From positions 203,846 to 267,845 of the forward strand of contig JAGVSM010003488.1 in the NCBI GenBank assembly GCA_022494885.1: a stretch of DNA of 64,000 bases, given 5' to 3'. Under the pieces are notes generated by a model. That model made no database searches, was not told the origin of the DNA, and saw only the letters and a program-made list of their open reading frames with translations. This document shows, in pieces, positions 32,865 through 43,154 of this stretch (position 1 is the stretch's first letter; each line of letters starts with the position of its first letter). The translations under genes and the position numbers were made by a program. The DNA comes from Micrasema longulum. Its lineage: Eukaryota > Arthropoda > Insecta > Trichoptera > Brachycentridae.

Positions 32865-33410
32865 GCTTTCTAAATTTGTAAGATTTCTAAGTTGTCTAAT
32901 TTTAATATTTTATTTTCAACATAAAGTACTTTTAATCCAGTGTCTTTATTGAGGTTATGATTATTTTCTACATATGTATATCCCAGATTTATTATATTTA
33001 TGGACTTTGTTTTTCTTAAAAAAACCTGACGTTCTTAATATTTTTTTTGAGTTTACCTTTGGGTGTTTCTAAATAGAAATAAAATTCTCATCCACTCACG
33101 TATAAAACTACCCTATCTATATTTCCCGACCCTTATTCGAATAATATTAGGTAGGCTTTGGGGACACATTGATGGAAATTGACACCTTGCCGACTTTTCA
33201 TTTAAATATGTATGCACATACGTGGTATCTCACCTTCCGTCTCATGACGTCAGAGTCTAAAAAAGAGGTATAATTTATTTTGTTTTTTCAGTGCCACCTG
33301 GAGTTTATTAAACGAAATTGAATTGTTTAATTTATTCGATAGATTATGAAACTCCCGCCCAATCTCTTTCTCTAGATCATTTTTTCATTTTAAAAAAACA
33401 TTTTTTTTTT
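32865..33410. other. Gene-free stretch
   Basis: Nothing is recognised beyond AT-rich spacer. Confidence 0.35.
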
Positions 33411-33414
33411 GGAT

Positions 33415-33568
33415 ACATCATCATTATGACCATTACCTATCCACATCTAATAGTGAATAGGGTAACGCATAGGTACACCAACCGCGGTGTATCTTCATAT
33501 TTTTTGTTCATTTCATCATTCGTTCATCATTTTTGCTATGGGAAGATAAGACAATCGGTCTAGCGCTT
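33415..33568 (-). mobile_element. SINE-A 3' part, cut by R5
   Basis: TCATCATTATGACC tail, AATAGTGAATAGGGTAACGC, ACACCAACCGCGGTGTATCT and GACAATCGGTCTAGCGCTT follow SINE-A order. They then stop abruptly where the R5 end CAGGGCCTCG begins. The head is missing. Confidence 0.55.
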
Positions 33569-33690
33569 CAGGGCCTCGATAATAAACGGCTATCTTCATC
33601 GGTATATGCACAGACGGTATAAACTAATATCGATATTTATGTACGAAAGTGTGTATATTTGTATGAAAATTCAAGGTATCTTTGTTGGTA
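33569..33690. repeat. R5 end
   Basis: CAGGGCCTCGATAATAAACG and GCTATCTTCATCGGTATATG and CAGACGGTA match the left end of the larger R5 element at 50,132. It apparently inserted into SINE-A. The far end is not located. Confidence 0.5.
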
Positions 33691-33699
33691 ACCGGTAAT

Positions 33700-34010
33700 T
33701 AAACATGTTTAGAAAAAAAAATGTAAAGAAATTCTATTTTTCATTCAAAAAACTTAATTTTATTTTCTAGATAAAATTGAAGATAAGTTTTAACCTCCTA
33801 TCCATATACGTACCCAGCTGCTAGTTCAGGTATTGTAAAATATTATTTTGTAAAAACAAAATGAGAACTCTCCCTACCTATGATTTTATTTCTATGTCAT
33901 ATATTTAAAAAAAAGTTCTAGAAAAATCATTCGATACTTGGAACAAAAGATATTTATCAAGTGATACAAGCAAAATGACGAAATCGTTTTTCAAAAATTT
34001 AAAAGATGCC
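33700..34010. other. Gene-free spacer
   Basis: AT-rich. No ORF or repeat was recognised. Confidence 0.35.
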
Positions 34011-34014
34011 GAGA

Positions 34015-34420
34015 TATTGGATACTTTTGGGCGGACTTACGAGCTAATTTAAATGCTTTAAGGTCATGGTGCTTTTCGAAAACATCTTCATAGATTTAAA
34101 AAAAGAGATAATGATTGCTGCCCTTGCGATGGACTCAGCTCTAAGGACGTCTTCCATATATTACATGATTGTCCTATGTTTGACGCCGAGAGGTTAAACT
34201 GCAAAGAAATGTGCGCACAATACGGCCAAATTTTTGAAAACCCAGAGGAAGTAATATAAAATGAAGCCACTGCCGAAAGATACATTGACTTTCGAAAGGC
34301 CATCGTTAGAAAAATGAAAAAAAAATATGAAGGAATGGACTCGAAAATAACTATTATGCAAAATACACATACCATGAAAAAAGCTTTGTATGCATAAGCA
34401 AAGCAACGAATAACGGGAAC
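34015..34420 (+). pseudogene. LINE-K C-terminal cysteine-rich tail
   Basis: The frame from about 34,085 reads HRFKKRDNDCCPCDG, then KDVFHILHDCPMFDAERL, KEMCAQYGQIFENPEEVI, a stop, and NEATAERYIDFRKAIVRKM. The C.C...(D)...H.L..CP pattern is the cysteine-histidine motif after the RNase H-like region in R1/I-type insect LINEs. It is interrupted by one stop, with a probable frameshift upstream. A second member lies at the right edge of the window. Confidence 0.6.
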
Positions 34421-34464
34421 ATGAGAAAAAAAAAACAAAAAAAAACGGTATTTCAAATAAATAT

Positions 34465-34525
34465 TTTAAGTCGACCATGTTGGTAATTGAACCCGTAATC
34501 TCTTGCATAGTTGGCGCTCGCTGGG
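34465..34525 (-). mobile_element. SINE-A head fragment
   Basis: GACCATGTTGGTAATTGAAC CCGTAATCTCTTGCATAGTT corresponds to the SINE-A head on the minus strand. Confidence 0.5.
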
Positions 34526-34885
34526 CATTAACATAGGTAAAGACCTACTTCGGCTGGTTTAGGTGGCCACTTTTAACATTGTTTAATATTCACAATACTT
34601 CTAAAGTCTGTTCATTACTACAAGAATTTCTAAATAAACAGACCAGCCGCGTGTACCCGACGGAGAATATCGTATTTCATACGTCTCTTCTTAATCTAAA
34701 CGGCAAGGTAAAATTATAATAGATTGACATTTATTAGATTAGTATTTAAATTTATCAATTTAATTTTGATAGTATTTATATTTTTGGTTTTTTCAATAAA
34801 ACTCTACACTTAATTACGTTAGTAAAATTATTAATATAAACGCCTTAATTAATATATAATTTTTTGAAAAAGAAGAAATACTAGT
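34526..34885. other. Gene-free spacer
   Basis: Nothing is recognised. Confidence 0.35.
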
Positions 34886-34889
34886 GTTT

Positions 34890-35055
34890 TTATAATTAAA
34901 CGAAATATTTCACTTTTAGTGATCATTTTCAACGAGTTATGAATAACTCACTTTTAAAAAATGGAAATCAAGTTGAGGTAGAGTTTGGAGTTCAAACTTT
35001 GGATCTGAAATTCGTGAGTCCGCAACACTAGCCACGGGACTACAACCCGATTCAA
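34890..35055 (-). mobile_element. SINE-C, minus copy
   Basis: Plus-strand view: CATTTTCAACGAGTTATGAA TAACTCACTTTTAAAAAATG, then GGTAGAGTTTGGAGTTCAAA, GTGAGTCCGCAACACTAGCC and ACGGGACTACAACCCGAT. This is the reverse complement of the SINE-C body and head at 21,580. The B box is mutated. Confidence 0.7.
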
Positions 35056-35059
35056 ACTT

Positions 35060-35435
35060 AGCAAAAGAGATTTCAATGATAATTTTATCAAAATCATTAA
35101 TAACATTTAGCGAGTACTCTCAGGTAAAAATCCTGCAAAATGAAATCAACTGGAGATTAGTCAGTCTCATGGCGTACTGGTGATTGCGATTGCCAGCCAT
35201 TAAATAAATAAATAATTGTAAAATAATAAATATCGATGCACTGTATTGAATTTTATCATGCCGAGTAAATTTTTGCCGTGGTGTAAAATGGGCCAACCAT
35301 GTGATATCACGCAGTAGGCTCGTGGATTGCACGTGCATAGCGGTTTAAAATCCGTGAATGTATGGTAAATATCATATTTCCTTAATGCAATAAAGAAAAA
35401 AAAAACATTTCCGAGAAAGGAATATGGGTTTCAAG
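35060..35435. other. Gene-free stretch
   Basis: The minus ORF 35,120-35,338 has no recognised domain. Confidence 0.35.
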
Positions 35436-35437
35436 GT

Positions 35438-35585
35438 ATTTCAAGGCTTATTATCTGCCATTAGCTGGTTTGAGTCCCCGCTTTATACAATGGGTAACAT
35501 TTACCATTCTTCCTATGTTTGATTGAATGTTAATATTCAAACAATTCAATACAGAGAATAAACATTTTTGAGAAGGAGAAAGAGG
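35438..35585 (-). repeat. R1 copy, reverse
   Basis: AAGGCTTATTATCTGCCATT AGCTGGTTTGAGT, then GGTAACATTTACCATTCTTC CTATGTTTGATTG correspond to R1 reversed. The remainder is degraded. Confidence 0.5.
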
Positions 35586-35589
35586 AGTC

Positions 35590-36735
35590 ACGGCATAACA
35601 AAGTTTATCTTTGACTGGTTGAAGAAGAAGAATGATGAAGAATTTACACGCACACTTTAATATTTACTATTATTTCTTTATTTAATAATCAATCATGTTT
35701 GCTCATTTCCCATTTTTAAAATCACATTAAAAAAAATATCTGCTCAAACATAATATTTGTAATTTATGTATTTAATGTAACAGAAATATTATCGAGCATA
35801 AATCTTAATGACAATTCATAGTTTCAATTTAATTTTAAAGTGTTGTTTATTCAATTTGTACGTACATATTAACTTGATGTACCATAACACTTGTTAATTT
35901 CTATTTTATTCCTGTCATGTGAAAGCCTTCTGGGAGTAAATTGACAGTAAAAAAATAATAAAATGGCCCTTACTTATTAGATTTCCTAATACCAGGTTTA
36001 CATTAAAAAATAACTTTACCCGGTTTAAATATTTATAACCGATAAAAAAAAAGCTAACTTTTAAAAATATTTATTACCTGGAATTACAATTCACATTTTG
36101 TGCTTAATTTTTTTTTAAATGTCAACACTGATATGTGCGCGTGCGCAGTTACTTTTATAATTTTAACAAACAAACGTCAAAGTCAAATCAAGACTACTGT
36201 CAGTGTAATGGAAAACACGGAGAAACCCGTTAGAAAAAGAAATTAAAATTGGGAAGAAGAGGAAAACGTAAAAACGAGTTCTTTAGTTTATTCGTGAATA
36301 TTTTTTTATCACAATTAATTTAAACACATACAAACATATAACATTTCAGACATTATTAAAACAAATTATTAAAAAGCACCCGAATCGCATTGAAAGGGCC
36401 AGGACTTCGAAATTGTTTAAAATATATAAAAAAACTGATTTACTATCCATTTTGATTACCAAAAAATATGAATTTTGACCGATCGCGTGCTTATTCTAGC
36501 GTTATATCACAATATGTGCAGGTGTAAGTTTCTATAGTCGCTATCCCAGATTGAAACCGAGTTTAACTCTATGCGAGGTTTATTATAAGTAATACTTTTT
36601 GCTATACCATCATTATTCTACCACTATTCACTCAAGTTTAACTTTATACCCGATTTATAAGTAAGGCCCATAGAGTTATGCCGCAGATATTTCTTGGTGA
36701 AACTGCATTTTTATTGTAAGAAAAATGAAATGGTT
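35590..36735. other. Gene-free stretch with a LINE 3' terminus at 35,915-35,960
   Basis: GTCATGTGAAAGCCTTCTGG GAGTAAATTGACAG then AATAATAAAA resembles the hairpin-plus-tail LINE termini, but with a broken hairpin. Otherwise nothing is recognised. Confidence 0.35.
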
Positions 36736-36737
36736 TC

Positions 36738-36926
36738 ATGAATTTCATATTTGATTTATATTTTTTCCGTCTTGAAACTCGTTTTATGATTTTTCCAAAA
36801 CAAAAATGGAAAAAAAAATGTCCTAGTGAATCTATTCCTAAGAGGGAATACTATATTTGTAAATCTCGTAAAAGAAGTACTACCTACCAATATAGATGTA
36901 GGAATTGTCCTTTCACCCTTAGATAG
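36738..36926 (+). pseudogene. Possible piggyBac-type transposase C-terminal remnant
   Basis: The 62-codon frame ends ...REYYICKSRKRSTTYQYRCRNC. A C-(n)-KR.TTYQYRC..CP spacing recalls the cysteine-rich C-terminal domain of piggyBac transposases. The rest of the transposase, the catalytic aspartates and the terminal repeats are all absent. This is a weak call that could be chance. Confidence 0.25.
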
Positions 36927-36929
36927 GGG

Positions 36930-37435
36930 TTCGTGTGAGTGACAGAACGAGATCAGCCTAACAAGGCAGAAAGCAGAACCTAATGCACAGATTGCGGTAA
37001 AAGATTAAAATGGGCTCTATTGATCCGGGTTTGTTGACAATCGAAGGTTCTAGGGGATGTTGAAATAGATTTATATGCTTTTTGAGATAATGCAATTAAG
37101 TCAGGCATGTTTCAGAGCTTTCTATAACAATTGATAGTTAGTTCGTTTTTTAAATTTAATTGAATAGATAATATAAACACTTATTGCAATTCAATACATG
37201 AAAAATAAGAACAAACAAATAACGAACCAATGTAAGTAAATATTCAGTTCAGTTCAGTTCAGTGCCGAATAAATCGGCGTTTATTGTAAAGCATTGTATT
37301 AATAATAATCTGCTTGAAAAACAGTAAACTAAAAATTATACAAATACGCAAAATAAAAGTATAAGCCAACATATTGGGCACGGTTTATTCTCATTAGGTA
37401 TGGTAAATACCTGTTCTGAGGTAAATAGCGTTTTT
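36930..37435. other. Gene-free stretch with a CAGTT microsatellite
   Basis: At 37,243-37,262 TTCAGTTCAGTTCAGTTCAG is a short pentamer repeat. Nothing else is recognised. Confidence 0.5.
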
Positions 37436-37439
37436 GAAA

Positions 37440-38235
37440 AAAAAAATTAAACATGGCTTTATTTTTAGAAATGACCAAAGACAATTACTACAAAATTGAA
37501 ATATATATAAAAATATGATAATCTTACAAAAAACTTAGAACTGAAAAATTAAAACGGTCAAAAAATATGTAACTGAAAAAATATATGAAAATGAAAAAAA
37601 AATGTGAAACTGAAAAAAAAAAACATACAAAAAAATAAATTTAAAAGATATAAACTAATAGATAGTAATACATTTGTACACAAACATTTAAAAATATAAA
37701 AAAAGCACACTGACAAATAAAATTTTATCACACAAAAACTCTTAATAGTTGCTCCATTTTTAAAATGCACTATTTTGTAGCAATTTTTTTTTTCAGCTAA
37801 GCAAAATATTTCTTGTGGGAGTCTTTTGTATACACGGAGGTCTATAAAAATTGGGTGCCTTTGGGCAAAATAAGTTTTCATATGGGGAATATTTATTTTC
37901 CCTTTGTTATTTATAGAGATACTTTTAGTATGGGTGACGATGAGCAAAGCTTTGTTTTTATGAATGCCTTCTAAAATTGTCTTGACAAACATTATTTGTC
38001 TAACATTAAATTTTTTGGCTTTGCGAAAAAAATATTATGATTCACAACGAAAAGGCATTTTGAATATAACTCTAATAATTCCCTTTTGCACCATTATTAA
38101 TGGGTCAAGTATGGTGGTAGCAGCTCCACCCCAGCCCACTATTTCATTTCTAATAAAATTCTGACACAATGCAAAATATTTGAGGCTGAAGATATTTTTC
38201 AGAGACCTAAAGTAGTAGATACCTACATTTCCTAA
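37440..38235 (-). pseudogene. LINE-I-like RT C-terminal third
   Basis: Reading the minus strand from 38,235: FRSLKNIFSLKYFALCQNF, then NEIVGWGGAATTILDPLIMV, QKGIIRVIFKMPFRCES, a stop, FNVRQIMFVKTILEGIHKNK, and INIPHMKTYFAQRHPIFID followed by VYKRLPQEIFCL. The WGG, QK.I.R.I and KT.FAQR..F...YKRLP blocks identify a CR1/L2-like LINE polymerase C-terminus. The RT palm is missing and at least one stop interrupts. The tail beyond 37,790 is low-complexity. Confidence 0.65.
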
Positions 38236-38239
38236 GTTT

Positions 38240-38320
38240 GCTAGTTAGCGCTTCAATATGAGCCACTTATCTTAGTATTTCATCTATATATATTAGTTTA
38301 TAACCGCTTACAGACTTTTT
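38240..38320. other. Sequence downstream of the minus hammerhead motif
   Basis: On the minus strand it continues AAAAAGTCTGTAAGCGGTTA, matching the downstream sequence of the 17,481 copy. It therefore belongs to the same element. Confidence 0.4.
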
Positions 38321-38363
38321 GTGTCCACCGGTTTCAAGACTTACTTGTCTCTTCATCAGGACA
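38321..38363 (-). ncRNA. Hammerhead ribozyme-like motif, minus copy
   Basis: On the minus strand: stem I TGTC with GACA, intact core CTGATGA, stem II GAGAC/GTCTT with loop AAGTAA, intact GAAA, and palindromic CCGG. The cleavage-site dinucleotide is TG, where any base but G is expected. The core is therefore the best preserved of all copies, but the cleavage position is mutated. Confidence 0.6.
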
Positions 38364-38813
38364 AATACTAAAATCTACTTTCGTTTTTTACACGCAGGGT
38401 TTTTAGGGGATGCGATCACCACCGTGTCCAAACATGCACTAAAAATAAAGTTAATAATATTAAGTGGTATGTTGAAGAATAGGTGGAAAGGGGGGAAGGA
38501 GTGGTGCTTGGAGGAAAAAAGTTACACCATTTGTTTATTTTTTATTTGAAAATGTGGGCTATGTTGAAAAGGTACTTAATTATTTATTAGATAAATAAAA
38601 AAACATTTTTTATGTGAAACACTTCCATGCTATTTAAAGTCTCTTTTTAGTACTTGAATGTATAATTTGAGCTGCGAATTTTTTAAAATAAAAATCGAGA
38701 TTTTAATTTATAAAATGATTGGCGAATTCTAAAAAAATATCTGGATGCGAAATATGTATTTTTTCGTAAATAATATGAGTGTGTAACTTAGTAATTTCAT
38801 GTTAGTGTAGTGA
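38364..38813. other. Spacer between two head-to-head hammerhead-like motifs
   Basis: 450 bp without a recognised ORF domain. The 76-codon ORF at 38,319-38,549 overlaps the ribozyme-like motif and is not a gene. Confidence 0.4.
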
Positions 38814-38857
38814 GTGTCCTGATAAAGAGACGGGTACGTCTCAAAGCCGGTAGACAT
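38814..38857 (+). ncRNA. Hammerhead ribozyme-like motif, plus copy
   Basis: Stem I GTGTC/GACAT (one G-T wobble), core CTGATAA, perfect stem II GAGAC/GTCTC with loop GGGTAC, then AAAG where GAAA is expected, CCGG, and TA. Structure is kept but two conserved core positions are changed. The downstream AAAAAGTCGGTAAG matches the other copies. Confidence 0.55.
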
Positions 38858-38949
38858 AAAAAGTCGGTAAGTGATTAGTAGTACTTATTTTATAAGTTGA
38901 AATGTTTTACCACAATTTTGATGCTTTTAAAAAAAAAAAATTTTTTATG

Positions 38950-39150
38950 GAATAACCCGCTAAGCCTCTTTTTTGAGGCTTGTCGGCAGGTGGGATATGG
39001 AAGGAGGTAATGAAGAATACACCACAACACCCAGACCAATTGAGAAAAAAATCTTTCTTGAATTTCTTTCTTGCAACTGCGGGAATCGAAAACGCGACGC
39101 CAGCATCACAGTTAGCCGTCTAACCAACAGCGCCACGGCGCCTGCCTTTA
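38950..39150 (-). mobile_element. SINE-D (tRNA-headed)
   Basis: The minus-strand head (39,146-39,078) reads GGCGCCGTGGCGCTGTTGGT TAGACGGCTAACTG with B-like TTCGATTCCCGC. The body follows, and a perfect AAGCCTC-(A6)-GAGGCTT hairpin closes the element at 38,962-38,981. Only one copy is in the window. The overlapping plus ORF is not a gene. Confidence 0.55.
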
Positions 39151-39254
39151 TCTGCCCTAATCATCAATAATTAACAAAACAAAAATAATACCAGTTGCCA
39201 TAATAAAATCAAATCAAACCAGATACAATCAGATAAGATTAGTGTATTTTTTGA

Positions 39255-39325
39255 AAATCTAGACATTTACAGGGTTTATGATTCATGGGTTAAGTGATCA
39301 CTTTACATCCGTTATTTGTTTGAAA
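39255..39325 (-). repeat. R1 fragment, reverse
   Basis: AGACATTTACAGGGTTTATG, then GGTTAAGTGATCACTTTACA, matching R1 reversed. Confidence 0.5.
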
Positions 39326-39329
39326 ATAT

Positions 39330-39880
39330 ATTTTTACACATTTTTTAACTTTTTGTTTATTGTTAAGTAAAAAAAGCTGAAACCTCATGTCACCAATATG
39401 TATAATAAATTAACTTATTAACTCAATAACAATCGCCTCTTTCAGCGAAAAACCCAGTTTTGATAGAATATAAATAAATTCGTATTTCATACGTATTTCT
39501 TTACATTCTGGGAACCACTTTCTTTGAGAACAAATAATAAATCTGGCTTTATATTGGCATTGATACGATTTAAAAAGAAACTTTGCTAAACATTTCCCTT
39601 GTATTTTTCACAGTAATGTTTTCGCTTTTGTTTAAAACCTTTTTGTTTTATTAATTTCTTCTTTCTTTACTTTTTTTTAGGATGAATTATAAAATGGACG
39701 TAAAGTCATCCCTAAACAAAATTGACTAAATATGACTGACTAATTTATTGTAATTTTTTTGTGTAGTTTTTGGGTGCTAACATTAGTTGTGTCCCTTTTT
39801 TCTAAATGAAGATAACAGGAGTAACAATAACAAAAAATACAACAAATTAGTCAATAATGAATTCTCCTTTATTATTTTAC
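39330..39880. other. Gene-free spacer
   Basis: Nothing is recognised. Confidence 0.35.
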
Positions 39881-39884
39881 AACG

Positions 39885-40615
39885 AATAAGTCAATGATGT
39901 GGGGTGATGCCGTGCTTCTTGCTTACAACAAAGGGGAACTGCAATTCTTGGTAACAAAGGTCTACGATGCATGCGAGGGAAGCGATTTGCCGATGAATGT
40001 CGATAAATCGAATGCGATGGTTTTTGCAAGAAATGAAGGTAAAACTAACCGTGAAATCACTGTGAATGGGGTTTATACTAAAACAGGTAGAGGAATCTGT
40101 GTGCCTGGGAAGTATGTTAACTAGAGATGGAATGACTGAAAAATATATGTTGGATTGTGGTCCCGTGGCTAGCGTCGCGGACTCACAGATCAGAGGTCCA
40201 AGGTTCGAGCCCTACTCTACCCCAACTTGATTTCCATTTTCTAGTAGTAAGTTATTTACAACTCGTTGAAAATGACCCCCGAAATCGAAGTATTTGGGCA
40301 AATAATAAGAGCGCCAATGTTTCTTTTTATAAAAAAAAATATATATTGAAAGGAGGGTGAGTGCCGGAAACAGAGTGAACGGCGCACTTAAATCAAGCTT
40401 GGCAAATGTTTATCGCAAGAGGCAAAATTAGCAGTTCACAATGGAGTCCTGGTCCTGACCTTGATGTACGGGAGCAAAGTATGGACTTGGAAAAACAGGG
40501 ATGAAAGTGGGATGAATGCTGTCAAAATGCGATGTCTCAGGCAAATGTGTCATAAAACTATGTACGATAAATGCACAAATTTCGAGATCCGTACATTATA
40601 AAACCAAGACTTCTT
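39885..40615 (+). pseudogene. LINE-J RT fragment interrupted by SINE-C
   Basis: The left part (39,894-40,144) reads GDAVLLAYNKGELQFLVTKV YDAC, then NVDKSNAMVFARNEGKTN. These are the block right after the catalytic Y/F-ADD and the N..K.. motif. SINE-C follows. The right part (about 40,352-40,615) resumes with ERRVSAGNRVNGAL and then, with shifts, the LMYGSK and RDESGMNAVKMRCLRQMC block. Frameshifts and stops make it inactive. It belongs to the same family as 32,395-32,860. Confidence 0.7.
40148..40350 (+). mobile_element. SINE-C inserted in LINE-J
   Basis: Head GATTGTGGTCCCGTGGCTAG with B box GGTTCGAGCCC, body TTATTTACAACTCGTTGAAA, end AAGAGCGCCAATGTTTC and an A-rich tail. AAAAATATAT precedes the element (40,138-40,147) and recurs after it (about 40,336-40,347), a likely target duplication. 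Confidence 0.75.
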
Positions 40616-40829
40616 AATGATAAATGAGTCAAATATTATGCTTGAATGGTAAATAAGCTTAACGATTAGTTTTTCATTAGTAAAAAAAAGCTCTGTTTTT
40701 TTTTAAGTATGATGTAATATTAAAATAACACGGTATATCTAACAAAACGAAATGTCATTATTATATCTTTGTGATAAAAAATAATAACATAAGCATTGTA
40801 TTTAAAATAAAGTGTAACGGGTAAAAACT

Positions 40830-41000
40830 CATTTTCCGGAAATTAATATGTATGTGACAGCAATTTGCATAAACGCAAATGACAATGCGTATTCTAGCCT
40901 CTTCCGGTATGTGGCGGAAACCGGAAGCTGCGCAGTGACGTATTATATAGCTCACTGTAGCAGTCTGTTGGCCCCGGATAACTGTTAAGGATGCTTAGTT
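40830..41000 (+). promoter_or_regulatory. Candidate promoter with ETS-like sites and TATA
   Basis: Several GGAA/TTCC cores lie in about 100 bases: TTCCGGAAA at 40,834, CTTCCGGT at 40,901, ACCGGAAGC at 40,920. There is also an octamer-like ATTTGCAT, a CRE-like TGACGTA at 40,937 and TATATAG at 40,944. A local rise in GC marks the block. No downstream gene is recognised, so this may be coincidence or an old transposon promoter. Confidence 0.25.
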
Positions 41001-41049
41001 AGTTATTTCAGCGGCAGCGGCATTACAAGCTAACTTTGGCTAACTGCAA

Positions 41050-42185
41050 GCTCTATGCAACCAGAATTGTGATTTAGCATTTCGGGAAAAATATTTCAAC
41101 CTGGAATCCATGATTTTAGCACTGAACTGAAAAAGATAACATTAAATGTGTTCAATTTACAAAATTGATTTATGAGCACTTTTGGTATCGAGTAAAATTG
41201 AAAAGTTATCAATTTTTTTTTGGAAAGTTTTAAGATAAATAAAATATCAAAAACTGGATTGTTATAGAAAAAAAAACAGGCATCATTTTATATAACTCTA
41301 TAGAGTTATTAAAATAAAAAAGTATTACATAGTTTTATTTATTTAAACGAAATTATTGACTGTTCCTATTCTTATTCTTTGGGGTGAGGGTCAGTACTAG
41401 ACAAACTCCTGACGTCACCGCGACCTACAAAGATCTATTATGTGAAAAGTTCTTGCCCTCCAAGCCTTAGTCTTTGAAGAATCTGGCTAATGTGTGAAAG
41501 GCAAAAGTTTTTGTTTCTCTAAATCATCCCCTAAAAACCCAAATCCGTAAAGTATTGGGCGTAGCGGGCGAGCTCTTTAACATTTTCAGGGTTAACCAGT
41601 GGTTCTCCGAAGATAAGTTTCATTTATGATTTAAAGCATCACATTCTCAAATTTAATGTGTTTTCTTATCTGCACTGCAGAACCCACATCTTGAAGTTTC
41701 GGAAAGATTCTTTCTATCAAGGTGTTTGTTCATTCTGCAGTGTTTTGTGTGGGTTTTAGTGATCCTCACTTGATTTCGGCTAAGCTTTATTAGATCAAAA
41801 GCGAACCTTTGCGAGTAAAGTAAAATTAATGACATACGAACCCATTTTTATTTTTTTAGCCTTTTCAATCTGCAAAATTATCTTTCACAATAAACAACAT
41901 ATTTCACTACAAATATAATGATCCAATCATATTACGTCAAACCAAGATCAGTATAATTACATCATCTAGTCTCTTATGTCATGTAATCACTTTTTAAAAT
42001 TTTTTATTTGAATTATTTATTGACAATACTTGATGGAATTCTATTGAAATGATCATCATCATAATTTAATTACGTTAAAAATGACCCGAATATTTGTATT
42101 GCGATTTCGATATCCAACGCATAACTCTAAATGTATGAAAAAGTCAGCAAAAAAAAGGAGAAATAAATTTTATTTAGCTTTGAGA
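41050..42185. other. Gene-free stretch
   Basis: Contains the palindrome TAACTCTATAGAGTTA near 41,296. 41,380-41,620 is less AT-rich but has no recognised coding on either strand. Confidence 0.35.
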
Positions 42186-42460
42186 CTTTTGCACTGCATT
42201 ATACACGTACACAGTAGGGGCGTGCGGTGAGGTTTTCGATTAGGGAAGCAGTCACTTGATACAAAGTACATTGGCAAAATATGTACTTACTACCAACACA
42301 GTAATTTGAGTTAAGAGCTTTGTTGAAATAGATTAAAACGCAATGTCATGCTATAATTTCAGCAAAAAAGAGTTGTTTTTAATAATATATTATTAAAATT
42401 TTATTGTGTCAACCGATTTAAGGGATTACTTTGTTATAAAACAGTTACGAAACATGAAAA

Positions 42461-42589
42461 ATGGACACGGATCGGTTTGTTAGAACTGCTTCCACAGAGT
42501 ATGTAAGATCTCAATTTGCGCGTGCGTGGACTTGTGAATTCAGTACTGAAGAACCGCTCAAAGTTCATTGTCATCACGTAATTGCGCAG
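42461..42589 (+). CDS. Candidate first coding exon of an unknown gene
   Basis: An ATG in good context (AAAAATGG) opens 43 codons with non-repetitive, balanced codon use (MDTDRFVRTASTEYVRSQ..., ending ...HHVIAQ). The frame runs into CAG|GTAAAA, a plausible 5' splice site in phase 0. Without splicing the frame stops at 42,649. No domain is recognised, no second exon is found and no promoter is obvious. It could equally be a chance ORF in an old element. Confidence 0.22.
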
Positions 42590-42659
42590 GTAAAAGGTTT
42601 TGTGTGGGTCTGTCGCAATTTACTGAAAAACTGCTATTTACTGAGCTGAAATATTTTAT

Positions 42660-43150
42660 TTTACACCTAATGATAATAATATATAATATAAATGTCGGTG
42701 AAGGAAAATTGGAGAGTGGATAGTTTGTAATGCTCGCAGTTCACCCTTAGTGATTCAGCGATTAAACAAAGCTTTGATAAAGATTAATGAAACTATGTTT
42801 CCCTTCATGAAAAGGGAGTAGAATTTGATTATGCCCTTCGCGTGAGAGGTCGCTATACTTTACACACGATTATCTTCTCCTGCTACCCGAGGTAACCTTT
42901 CCTTCCCTATCTTTCCTAACCAGTAAACTTATTCCATTCTCATCCCTTTACACTTGAGAGTCTCCGTTTTTTAATGTGGTTAATCTAACACTTTAAATAA
43001 AAACCTTTTTTTTATAGTAGGTTTCATCTAGAGTACAAATTAATATTTTGTAATTTATTATGTAAATCAAATGCGTATTGATATTATAAGTACACTTTAT
43101 CACATTGTGGTAATGTAGTTCTTATTTGAATTGAAGTGCATTGAAGCATT
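42660..43150. other. Gene-free stretch
   Basis: Nothing is recognised. Confidence 0.35.
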
Positions 43151-43154
43151 GCAA

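Noticed and set aside
32454..32952. Two overlapping plus-strand ORFs of 132 and 88 codons
   Set aside because: Antisense of LINE-J, which has well-preserved LINE motifs on the minus strand.
37558..37790. Membrane protein at the end of the minus ORF
   Set aside because: The apparent hydrophobic segments come from A/T homopolymers in the LINE 3' UTR after the conserved KRLPQEI block.
42195..42250. hAT-like terminal repeat (AGGGGCGTGCGGTGAGG)
   Set aside because: Only one end is seen, with no matching inverted end or target duplication in the window.
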